A DNA stretch of 64,000 nucleotides from Cryptomeria japonica. Its lineage: Eukaryota; Streptophyta; Pinopsida; Cupressales; Cupressaceae. The stretch is from positions 822,613,896 to 822,677,895 of the forward strand of contig NC_081414.1 in the NCBI RefSeq assembly GCF_030272615.1, written 5' to 3'. The notes beneath the pieces are model-generated. The model was not told the origin of the DNA. It was given only the letters and a program-made list of their open reading frames with translations, and ran no database searches. Shown piece after piece: positions 34,176-44,711 of this stretch. How positions within the stretch are numbered: position 1 is the first letter of the stretch; the number at the start of each line of letters is the position of its first letter. A program made the translations under genes and the position numbers.

Positions 34176-36932
34176 CTAAAGTAAACTCTATTTATGACTC
34201 TATGCGATGTTTGATAATTTATTGTGTGATTCTCTTCGTTAGTAGAGATGATGTCATATCACTCATTGTGAGCATGATATGTCATCGCAACTCTCTATCA
34301 CTTGCATGTTTACTATGATGAATATGTATTGCACATGTTGTGTTTAGTGTTTGATGCAGGTTGTGGGTACTAGACATTGACTCAACCAGGCTTCACAGGT
34401 TTGAGTGTGTCTCTATCCCAATGGCAAGTTGTCAGAGATGACATAGTTTCCCTTACACACTCTAGGTCTAGGTTGTGTACCTTGTCGATTACGCCACGAC
34501 ATAAGTTGAGGTAAGAGTCCTGAGTTGTGTTCTTTTCCCTTTAGCGTATGATGACTGAGTCTACGATATCCCTAATGGGTGATGTGTGGTTATTTAATGG
34601 TTTAATATTTATTTTTAATTGATTAATGTTTAAGTTATTGATTTAATTTATTATTTAATTTAATGTTTAATTGAGGTTTAATTATTATTTATTGTTTAAT
34701 TTCTTTTATTATTGAGTTTTTATTTAATGTTGATTAAAGGAGTTTAATATTTATTTTACTTTCTTTTATTTTAATTATTTGGTTTCTTTTGATTCTTCAT
34801 TATTATAATTTATCTATATGATTATTTATTTAATTGTTGTTATTTAATTAATTAATATTATTTTCTATGCATTGGTATTTTATTTATGGATGAATATTAT
34901 TATTGATGGATATTTATTTAATTTATATGCTAGTTTATTATATCGTTATTTATGTATAATATTTTATTATGGGGTGTATAAACTATTATATTATTATTTG
35001 TTGCTCTACCCCTATTTGGTTAATTTGAAATAATAATAATCTACCTACCCTTTTATTTAATTCGTCAAATGGGGTAGGTAGTTAAATAATATATATTTAT
35101 TTAATACCTTCCTTTAACTATGCAAAGGTTGGTATAATATATTGCTTTTGGGAACAGTTTGATTGGTCGAATTTTAATATAGTTTTGGGTTTGATTTTTG
35201 GGTATTTTTATGGTTTCCTATGCATTCACGACGAGTTGGCTTCCAGGAGAATTTTTAGATTGCTCGGGCATTTGGCATTGGTTTTTTATTGTGATTGAAA
35301 CTTGCTCGTTTCTGGAGATTCTTCATCAATTTTTCCTTGCCTTGCTTTGTTTCCGGGTTGGATCTGAATACTTTATTCTTAGTTATGATCTCCAGGAAAG
35401 ATTATCTACAAATGCTTGTCAAATATTGTTTTGAGAAAAAACGGGAAGCATTTTTAGTATTTCATCATTCATTTGATTGAAGGAAATTATTTGGGAAATA
35501 TTGCATTTAAACTTGTAATTATGTTTTCTTAGCAATGCTGGAAATGGGTGTTTGAATGTGGTTTTATGGCTATAATGTCATTATGATTGTTTTATGAAAT
35601 GGTTATTGTGTTGTCTTGGTTTGTATTTCTCTTGTAAACCCTATTTTAGGTCCTCATAGAGTTTGGATTCCATATGTTATGATCTGCATTTATATGGTTG
35701 TCTCTGTGACACATTTTGGTTCATGTATTTGTCGGTTGAAGGCATATTATTGGTTTTATGGTCTTGTTGATTTCAAGTAAACCCTATTATGTATTTGAGA
35801 GGGTTTCTTACAAGTTCTGAGTCAGTTTTAGACCCTATTTGTGCCTCTGCCCAAATCTAGTCATCTTTAATTGCATTCTTTTGTATTTTGCAAATTTTGT
35901 TACCAAGTTACAAAAGTGCTAAAACAAGTGACAAAAGCGCCACTTTGGGAGTCAAAAGTACCAAAGTAGAACAAAAGTGCTAAAACAATGTCAGGACATT
36001 TTTGGATGGGGTTTTAACCTTTTGGGTTGACTTTTTTGTTGATTTTGGACTCCAGAGGCTAGGTTTTTTGTATTGATGATTTTTGGGCATTGATCCGTGC
36101 TTTTGAGGTGTGTTTGAATCCTATTTGGACTCTATAAAGTATATTTTCAATTTTATTCTAAGGTTTGAAGTGTTGCTGCAACAAGATGTGTGTATCCCTT
36201 GCTATTGAGGATGAGTATATGCAGCTCCAGCGAGAGGTTATGTTGTACCTCACTATTGAGGGCTATGTGGTATCATTAGATTCATATTATTTCCCTATTT
36301 CCATGTTTATATCACTTGAGGCTCTTTTTCTTATTTCATTATGATGCATTGAGCTTATGGCATGATCTTTTTTTGTGGCATTTGTATGTATGATCATAAC
36401 TAACTTTATGACTCAGTTTTGTAACAAGTTTGTGATGATTTTATTGGATTCCTTTCATGTTGAGTCTTGTGTTTTTGTAAGTTGTATCTTGTCATGTTTT
36501 TACCCTATGGTCCTTGGTCCATGTTGGGAGAGTGGGCTCTTTCATGTGTTGGCCTAGATTGAGAGCACTAGATCTCTAGGAAGGGGGTCTAGACCTATGG
36601 AACCATATGAAGAGTTTATGGTTTAATTTTTAAGTGATATTATTAATAATTGATTAGTGGGTTGGGTATTTAGGAATTCACCTAATCAATAGAAATAACA
36701 TGATGTTGTATGCCCCAATTGGATGGACATGGGGAGAGGGTTTTGGGATCCCAAATTGGGAAGATCGTTGGAGCAGTATACTTGATCTCCCTTGAGTGAT
36801 TCCAAGGTGGAGACAAATACCACATTAGTTTAGTATGTGATGATACTCTATCCCATATGAGTCCATTATCCATATGCCTTGTTGTCGATTGTGTCTTTGG
36901 AGGTTGGTTGCTTGGATTTAGCCATGTGATGT
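34176..36932. other. No gene seen; LTR-like non-coding DNA
   Basis: 34560-35130 is T/A-rich simple-looking sequence (repeated ttatttaatt blocks). 35900-36000 has repeated caaaagtgctaaaaca words (two copies, about 35907 and 35970). Short frames (35198-35480, 36375-36557) have no motifs. The composition resembles old gypsy LTR/leader DNA, but no pair is present. Confidence 0.4.
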
Positions 36933-37828
36933 TGATGCAAGAGCACTAATCTAGTTCTTACCAATTGGACAGTTTTCAGTGGAGTTGCTTGAGATTGTGG
37001 AATTTATTCATGTTTGAGTGTTAGCGTTGTGGTTTTGGGTTTATTCCCTTATGTTCATGATCTTTTTTCTTGTTTGAGTTTCATGGCATTTGGCTTTGTT
37101 CCCGGTGAGTTATCGATTCCAGTATTGGCCCGGTTGATATGTTCTTACCAGTTAGTCTGGTAGTGTGTTGAGTGAAGTTGGATCGGATTGCGATTGAACT
37201 CTGTGACTTGTAGATATTTTGAGATGTTTATTTGGGCCTCGTTCAGTATTCCCGGAGGTCCATGCATCATTTTATATATTTGTGTTTGTTCTTAGTGATC
37301 TTAGCCGACATATTACCGTTGCATGTTTCATGAACCGGTTGGTCTTTGGGATTACTTGATTGAGTTGTAATTATTTGTGCATGGTATATATGGAGGTTTT
37401 TGAATCATTTGATGATATAGAAGTTGGAATAAAGAAGGTAGAGTTTAGAGATCGAGTGAGATTTTAGATCCGGCTAGATTCTGATCTGGTTGGATTGAGG
37501 CCAGAAGGCTGAGGTCCGGATTAGGCTAGAACTAATAGACTGTTCCCGGAAGCTGATATGATGTGTGGATGATGTGTGGATATTGTAATTGTGTTGTAAG
37601 TATTATTTGTATCCTAGACTACGATATAGCATGTGGCATGTTTAACTCTTCAAATTGTAATAATATTTATTCAAACTGTTTACCAATTTTGTATTTTGTT
37701 ATGTTACCAATTATTCTTTCTACTAATTTTGGTATCTTGTTAACGGTTACCAACATGTTTTGCATGATTTGTGTTAAGCTGGAAGGTTGGGTTGTCCTTC
37801 ATTGGATCTCCCTACCTTGACTACATCA
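36933..37828 (+). repeat. 5' LTR of the compact element
   Basis: 896 bp. It aligns end to end by eye with 38190-39073, for example tgttcatgatcttt, tattggcccggttgatatgt and tgggttgtccttcattggat. Confidence 0.8.
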
Positions 37829-37844
37829 AATTGTATCAAAGCTA
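37829..37844 (+). other. Candidate primer-binding site of the compact element
   Basis: aattgtatcaaagcta directly follows the LTR. It resembles the initiator-Met site attggtatcagagc with two substitutions. Confidence 0.6.
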
Positions 37845-38189
37845 GTTTGTGAACCTATTTTTGGATAGAGTGTTGTTTGTGCATCGGTTGGTTGGAGAGA
37901 AAATTAAGGTAACTTGTGGACTTGTTCAGATTACCAAATGTGAGACAAATCAAGGTTTACAGGTAGACCATTGATCCTAGAGCTTGAGCTTGAGGCAGTT
38001 AGTGGGTGGAGACTTGAACAAATCGCCAATTAAGGCAAGCCACAGTTTGGGCCGATAGATTGTCGTGAAGAGGCAACTGGAAGTTGTAGTTAGATTGTTG
38101 AACCCTCTAAGGAAGTTGCATGTACCAGCTGACAAATCATCGAACTAGATCAAGTGATGGGACTCACTTTTCAATTAACCCCAAGAGTC

Positions 38190-39073
38190 TGATGTAGGAG
38201 CATTGGTCTGGTTCTTACCGATTTGACAAATTTCAATGGAGTTTCTTGAGATCATGGCATTTCTTCATGTTTGAGTGTTAGCATTATGGTTTTGGTTTTA
38301 TTCCCTTATGTTCATGATCTTTGTCATGTTCGAGTTTCATTGCATCTGGCTTTGTTCCCGGCGAGTTATTGATTCTGGTATTGGCCCGGTTGATATGTTC
38401 TTACTGATTAGTCTGGTTGTGTGTTGAGTGAAGTTGGATCGGGTTGTGGTTGACCTTTGTGACTTGTAGATTATTGGAGATGTTGGTTTGGGCCTCGGCC
38501 GGTATTCCTGGAGGTCTGCGCATCATTTTATGTTTTTGTGTTTGTTCTTAGTGATTTGAGCTGACATATTACTGTTACACATTTCATGAACTGGTTGGTT
38601 TTTGGGCCAACTTGATTGATTTGTAATTATTTGTGGATGGTATATATGGAGGTTTTAGAATCATTTGAGGATATAGAAGTTAGAAGAAATAAGGAAGATT
38701 TTAGAGATCGAGTGAAGATGTAGATCCAGCGAGATTTTGATCTAGTTGGACTGAGGATGGAAGGATAACGTCCAGATTAGGGTAGAACTGATGGACTATT
38801 CCTAGAAGCTGATATGATGTGTAAATGATCTGTGGATATTTTAATTGTGTTGTTTGCATTATTTTTATTTTGGACTCCGATCCAGCATGTGGCATGTGTA
38901 ACTCTTCAGATTGTAATAAGATTTATTTGAACTGTTTACTGGTTTTGTAATTTGTTATGTTACCGGTTGTTCTTTCTACTATTTCTAGCATCTTGAAATG
39001 TTTTGCATGATTTATGTGTTAATCTACAAGGTTGGGTTGTCCTTCACTGGATCTCCCTGCCTTGACAATGTCA
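38190..39073 (+). repeat. 3' LTR of the compact element
   Basis: 884 bp, partner of 36933-37828. The sequence just upstream (ttcaattaaccccaagagtc) has only a weak purine tract. Confidence 0.8.
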
Positions 39074-39078
39074 TATGT

Positions 39079-41159
39079 ATTTTGATATTATATTCTTATT
39101 TTGGAGTCTTGTGGTGTCACGTGGTATCCTATGGTTATTAGGTGTCATCTTAGGTCTTGAGTGTGAGTTGGAACCTTATGTCATCTCCTAGTATGGGGGT
39201 GGTTCCAATATGGTTCCACATGGTCGGGTGGTTTGATGCCTTCTACCATTGGGATATTTTTCTTGGATGTTAGTGTGTGTGGATTTGGATCTATGGTATC
39301 TCATCGTGTGCTTGGAATATTGGAGCATATCTGTATAATTAGAATTGATATCATGTATTATGAAAGATGTAAATGTAAAGAAGACTATGTAATCAATGTA
39401 CTAAGAGAAAGTAGTAAGATGGTTTCTGAATGAGATGTATTGTATAAGATTTTTGTAGATGGATATTAAATTTGCATATGTAGCTCATGATTAAAAATGT
39501 AAGAAATGAATTGAGAGATAGAAATGTAATGCTTTGTGTATATCTTGTGATGGTAGTGAATGTGTTAACGATCATGGATGCCTTGGTTGGAAAGATGCAA
39601 TTTTCAATGTTAGATAGCTTGAGATATGGAAAATGTATGAGTAGTTGTAGATTGTCTGGATTGTATGTCTCCTTGTTATGTGGTTGTTCTAAGGTATGGA
39701 TTGCTATGTATTAGAGATGTTACCATATTATGATGTCTTGTAAATGAGGAATGTGAATATGTGTCTATGAAACTTGTGTTAATAAGCTTTAGGATGGGAT
39801 GTAGAAAAAGAGACTATGTGCTTGCTTCATGTGGTCTTATGTAATTGAACTTGGTGTAGAAGAACTATGTTATTGTAATAAGATGATATATTGGTATGTG
39901 GTTCATGTTATAAATATATTTATCATGTTGAGAATGAAATCCTATGTTGAAATTAGGGGGTTGAAATATTAGATTGTGTTTATTCTTGTAGAATCATATG
40001 ACTCTTGAACCTGTTTAGTAGATTGGAATCCTATTTGGATGTAGATGAGTGCTTGATGTTATGATCTTGTATATGACTATGGATAGTATTCTTGATGAGT
40101 TGTGCTCAAGGAAATAATAGAATACCAATAGTTAAAGAAGGATAAATGCATTTAGTTTCATGAGGTGTTAAGTTTTCAAATGAGTAAAGATAGATATTAG
40201 GAACATTTGATTGGTACTTTAAAATGAACCTAAAGAATATGAAAGGGGATAGAGCTTTGCATATGTGTTGATGTCTTATCATAATTGCATGAGAAGTAAA
40301 TGTTTAGTTGGATGATATTATATGGTGCTCTAGATGGATATGTGATGTGTTAGTTTAATGTCAAGTAGTGACGTTAAGATATCCTAGGGATTGGAGATGC
40401 ATCATATGGATTTATTATGGAATTATGTTAATAACTAAATAAATGTTTCGCTTGCATAATATGATACATGGATATGTTTGTTTTGATTCATGTGATCATA
40501 TATATAGTTATTGATGCCTTGATGAATAATAGTAGTAATGTTGCATTCTAGATGTGAGTGTTAGTGTGGTAGTGAGGATTGATTTAAAAGAGAACATTTT
40601 TTTTATCTCCTTTGTTAGTAGATTTTGGTTTATTTATCTAGGGTATTTTGGCGAGCATTACAAAATGACTAAAGTTAGTGTTTGAATTTATTAAAAATGG
40701 ATTCATGGTGATGGCAAGAAACCAAAAATTGACAAATGAAAAAGGGGCAAAATCCAATGGAAGGGATAGTTTCTATCATCTTGTATCCCTTTTAAAACAA
40801 TTTGTCATTGATTTTTATAATCAACTGATCTACTTCATACAACATATGCCTTTGGCATAATCAGTGGCACTTATATATGTGTAGAGATACATTGAAAGGT
40901 CATATAATAGAGGAATTTAAAGCATAGTATCACAATGTATTTAACATAAGATTTTGATTACTATTACAACAAAGATGAGTGAGAAGCCTGATATGAAACA
41001 CGGTCATCAACAGATAAATAACACAACCATTCATAGAAAATAGAAACACATGGGCGTTGAAGAGCTACACAAGAAGATAATAGATAAAAAATAACATGAC
41101 CTAATAAATAGAGTTACACCACCAAGAAAATGACCTTTACATTCTTACAATTCGAAGTC
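39079..41159. other. No gene seen
   Basis: 39080-40650 is G/T/A-rich non-coding DNA ending around tttggcgagcattacaaaa, which could be an old LTR. 40890-41160 lies beyond the 3' end of the minus-strand pseudogene and may be its former 3' untranslated region. Confidence 0.4.
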
Positions 41160-41645
41160 AAGATAAATTCAAGTAATAATGAATGTTGTCTTCTAACAAC
41201 CAATAAATTTGTGTATCGCATTTACAACAATGAGAACATAGACTATGACTATAAAAAACACAAATAAGAACAAAAAGAATAACTGACTTGAGCAACTGGA
41301 AAATTCATGGTTATTTGGGTTTCCCTCTTATTTTAATCACTCTTCCTTGAATAATTTTTGATAAATAATACGAAAGAGCTCTACAAAAATTGAGGAGAAA
41401 ACCAACAAGTTGATTATGAGAACTAATAAACTAGAGAGACTTTCTTGCCAAGTCAAATAGAGCCCCAAAAAAGTAAGGGATGTGCCAAAGAGTGTGGATG
41501 CATAAGTAAGATATTTTCACTTGGACTTAACAGAAACTCTTATCTGCATATCAAGAGGAGAGGCTACTTGAGTCTCAACATAAAAATTAACTCTATTCAT
41601 AACAACGTTCACCTCTTTTAGAGGTGGAGGATGTTATTTGATATC
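41160..41645 (-). pseudogene. Pseudogene paralogue of the membrane protein gene at 62982-63457
   Basis: Minus-strand translation from about 41530 to 41190 follows the right-edge exon closely: YASTLFGTSLTFLGLYLTW versus YATFALTLFGISLAFFGLYF, then SSLLVLIINLLVFSSIF versus TNLLVMMVCLMIFCSIL, and SCSSQLFFLF..VYVLIVVNAIHKFIG versus GCSGQLWLFF..VYVLIAINATTKFIG. Stops replace the Trp codon before the first membrane segment, and two more lie in the loop before the third. The three hydrophobic segments are all recognisable. Copy C inserted at 41646-41650, upstream of the homologous part, and the rest of the pseudogene would resume at 49610. Confidence 0.85.
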
Positions 41646-41650
41646 GAGAC
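41646..41650. other. Left target-site duplication of copy C (gagac)
   Basis: gagac immediately precedes the 5' LTR and recurs exactly at 49610-49614 after the 3' LTR. Five base pairs is the usual copia duplication. Confidence 0.85.
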
Positions 41651-42885
41651 TCTTGGCATTTGATATTAACCAGTAATTGTTTGCTTGCTTGATGCAATCG
41701 ATACATATTTGATTAGATTGTTGTATGATGACTATGTTGTATGTTGTCATTGATGAAAACTATGTTTTTATAGTCATCTAAGTCCTATAGGTCAACCGGC
41801 AAGGATTAACTAGTAAGAAGAGATATTTTTATTAGAACTGGTAATCCGGACTTTAACTGGTAAAAGACAGACATAGTTTTATTCCGACAACCAGTACAAG
41901 AAATCTATGAAGAATGAGATGATGTGGTTTTTATAAAAGCAATGGAGGATGGTAGATGAAGATGTATTTGTGACCACACATGCTAATTCAATCAGGTGAA
42001 TGAGATTTGATAGAAAAAGAAGGTATTATGACTGAGACATAACTGGTAGTGATGAAAATCACTCAGATCAGTAGAATGACACATAATTGGATTTGTTATG
42101 TCAGTGGTCAACATAACTAAAGCATATAATGCAAGATTATCTAGATGCATTGAACCTAGGAAATCGTAACTAGGTTCTAGCTAACCTTATGATGATTTTA
42201 AATGTGTGATGAGATATGAAAGGATATATGTGTATGAGTTTGATAGTGTGAAAGATTATCAGTGAATTTTTTATTTTTGATAGTGCAATGATCAGAGGAG
42301 TTGAGAGATGAAGTCTATCTGGTGTTGTAATATTCAAAAGTGGATCTTATCAAACACTGAAGGTGTTATACTAAAATCATTTGTACTTGTTTTATCCCTA
42401 ACAGTTGCAACAAGAAAATCCTCTTACAATGTCACTCCTAACAGGGTGCGGTTAGATCCTAACAGTTCTAATGATTAAATCCTCTAACCAAGTGACACAT
42501 TAACTTGTGTTTGCAAATCCTAGTAACTTGGGTAGCTCCTAGCAAGGCTTTTCCTCACAGGCCTTTTGTAAAGCTATTAACCAAGCTTAAACACTTCTAA
42601 CAAGGTGTGACCCTAACCGAGTATTGTAGACCTTAACTGGTCAGATCTCTATACTACAGATAGTGGATCTTATGGGTAGTAACTCCCACCATGGTTTTTC
42701 CCATTTGGGTTTTCCATGTATAAAATGTTGTGTCATGTGATTTATGATTTATGTGGTGATTGTATACTTGGTGTTATTTCTTATATGCCTTTATTAATTT
42801 TTAAGTTGGTGAAATAGATAATTAGATTTGTATTGTTTTTACTTGCATTGATTCACCCCCCTCTTAGTGCCTTATAATTTCATCA
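41651..42885 (+). repeat. 5' LTR of copy C
   Basis: 1235 bp, starting tcttggcattt (first TG mutated to TC) and ending ..tttcatca. It aligns with 48369-49609. The signature ggtttttcccatttgggttt is at about 42692-42711, and attcacccccctctta at about 42851-42866. A run of related words (cctaacagggtgcggtta, cctctaaccaagtgac, cctagcaagg, ctaacaaggtgtgaccc) recurs at about 42410-42620. Confidence 0.85.
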
Positions 42886-42899
42886 ATTGGTATCAGAGC
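42886..42899 (+). other. Primer-binding site of copy C
   Basis: attggtatcagagc directly follows the LTR. It contains the standard initiator-Met-tRNA complementary sequence of plant copia elements, without mismatch. Confidence 0.9.
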
Positions 42900-42953
42900 C
42901 TAACTTCCTTAAAGCTTAACAACTTGGAAGGGATATCCAATCCTAAGGTAAAT

Positions 42954-44241
42954 ATGGGGGAAGGAATGAGTTATCGAGAGATGGTGAAGGAACCTGCAAA
43001 AACCAAGGAAGAGCTGGAAACCCTAAGAGGCAAGTATAAGACATCACTAGCTAAAAGGAAGGAACTAACCAAACAATTGTTGGAGATCAATTAAAGCAAC
43101 TCTTCTTATGTAGCAAATATAGATGCATTGGTTGAGGAAGTGGAGAAACTAAATAGTAAGAAACCTAACCTAAGGAGAGAACTTGAAGCCCTTACAATTT
43201 GTATGAGTCAAGAACTTGAAGCTGGGAGGGTAGCTAAAGATAAGATCAAAGAGAAAGATCATGAGATATTTAAGATAAATCAAGAGAATGGTAAGTTATT
43301 CTTTATGAACATTGGCATGATGAGAAAGAAGAGAAATAAGAAATCAAAGCAAATCTTGATATGGAAATGTCTCTTAGAGAGGCTCTTATGAAGAAAGATG
43401 AAGATCTTACTAAAGAGCTTACAAAAGCTAATGAGAAGCTTGCAAAATTCAACAAGAGTTCTATCATGCTAGATGAATAGATCCAATCTCAGAGGATGAA
43501 AGGTGATACATCTGGGTTAGGATACAATACATTTGAGAAGGGTAAACCTTCTCATACCAAGAGAAACATGCATGAAGGTAAAACATCTCCTAAGGCTCAA
43601 AATCCTATCAGTAAGAAAGATAACAAACATATTTATTTTAATTGTCATAAATTAGGACATACTGATAATGTTTGTAGAAGTAGATATGATGCTCTAATAC
43701 TAGATATGTGCCTAGAAAATTTGATGGTTATTGTTATACATCCAACATGTATGGGAACAGATCTATTGAATGCAGGTATGAAGCTAATTATCCAACACCT
43801 CATATGAATTCAAGAACTAATGGTGATTGGAGAAGGAATTTCATTGACCGGAGAAGTACTAATTGGCAAAGACCCCATGTTAACCTATCTAGTCCTTATG
43901 AGATGGAGAAAATATTTAATGTGATTTGTGCAATCTACAACAACTTTGGAGATGTGGAAATGAATTGTTGAAGCGGGGATAGGTAGAGGCAATGCAAGAT
44001 TGTGGAAATAATAAAAAATGACATGTTATCATTGTAACAAACTGGGACACATTGCTAAGTTTTACAAAACACAGAATAACCAGCCCATGAATCATCCTGC
44101 AAACTAAAAGGAAAGTAGTAAATTGATATTGAAGAAACCAGAGCTGACATGAATAGAACTTGGAAGAAAAAGAGTGATGACAAACTAGCCAAGGAATCAA
44201 TTTGTTCACCTAGTGTGGAGAACCCATCACTAGTAAACTAA
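42954..44241 (+). pseudogene. ORF1: coiled coil and zinc-knuckle protein (copy C)
   Basis: The ATG at 42954 (MGEGMSYREMVKEPAKTKEE) matches the ORF1 start of copy B. The first ~170 codons form a Lys/Glu/Leu-rich coiled coil with a stop near 43092 and shifts near 43300-43400. From 43496 the Lys-rich hinge (MKGDTSGLGYNTFEKG) matches copy B (MKGDTSGLGFNTSKKG). Four knuckle positions follow, all degenerate: FNCHKLGHTDNVC, a Cys-poor one near 43735-43780 (TSNMYGNRSIEC), CAIYNNFGDVEMNC, and CYHCNKLGHIAKFY near 44025-44070. It ends LVN then stop at 44239-44241, as in copy B. It lacks the capsid domain seen in element F. The ancestral product was probably a nucleocapsid-like RNA-binding protein. Confidence 0.65.
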
Positions 44242-44711
44242 GTTGTTTCTACAACTTGAGCTTATTGCCAAATCTTTAGATGAACCCTTGGATGAAGTAT
44301 TGTAAGTTAAATCTGCATATTCTAATGTATTTTGATGTGTTTTTTAATCATAATCGATAAATAACATTGAGTTTTTGCAATCGGTAATATGCTTAAGAAT
44401 GTTTTAAGGCATTTTAGGGTTTTGGCGGTTAAAGAATTTAATGCAGTAGTTTGAAAGAAAATAAACGAAACATTTTTAATTTAATTTGACACATTGCAAT
44501 CTAGAGAACATTTGGCGAGTGAGAAAAGAAGAGGAAAGTTTGTGATTGTAGCATTTAGCATGTCTAGCAGAGATCTAAGGTGATCATAAGTGCATTATGA
44601 ATCGGTGAATGGTGTTGAAGATTTTGACGGTGTGTAACCCTAGTTCAAAAGCAGGAAAGGTATTTATCAGTGAATTCTACATTTTTTCTTTGAAGTTTTG
44701 CATAGTGTAGT

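Larger units (their letters stand above)
36933..39073 (+). mobile_element. Compact LTR retrotransposon (TRIM-like: LTR, PBS, 361-bp interior, LTR)
   Basis: Two direct repeats (36933-37828 and 38190-39073) flank only 361 bp. Both start TGATG(C/T)A(A/G)GAGCA, and the first ends ..TACATCA, giving TGATGTA/TACATCA ends. A primer-binding-like site follows the first repeat. The flanking pentamers gatgt (36928-36932) and tatgt (39074-39078) match at 4 of 5 positions, as expected of an aged target-site duplication. The interior has no coding sequence, so the element must have depended on another element's enzymes. The LTRs are long (about 890 bp) for a classical TRIM. Internal deletion of a larger element is an alternative. 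Confidence 0.8.
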
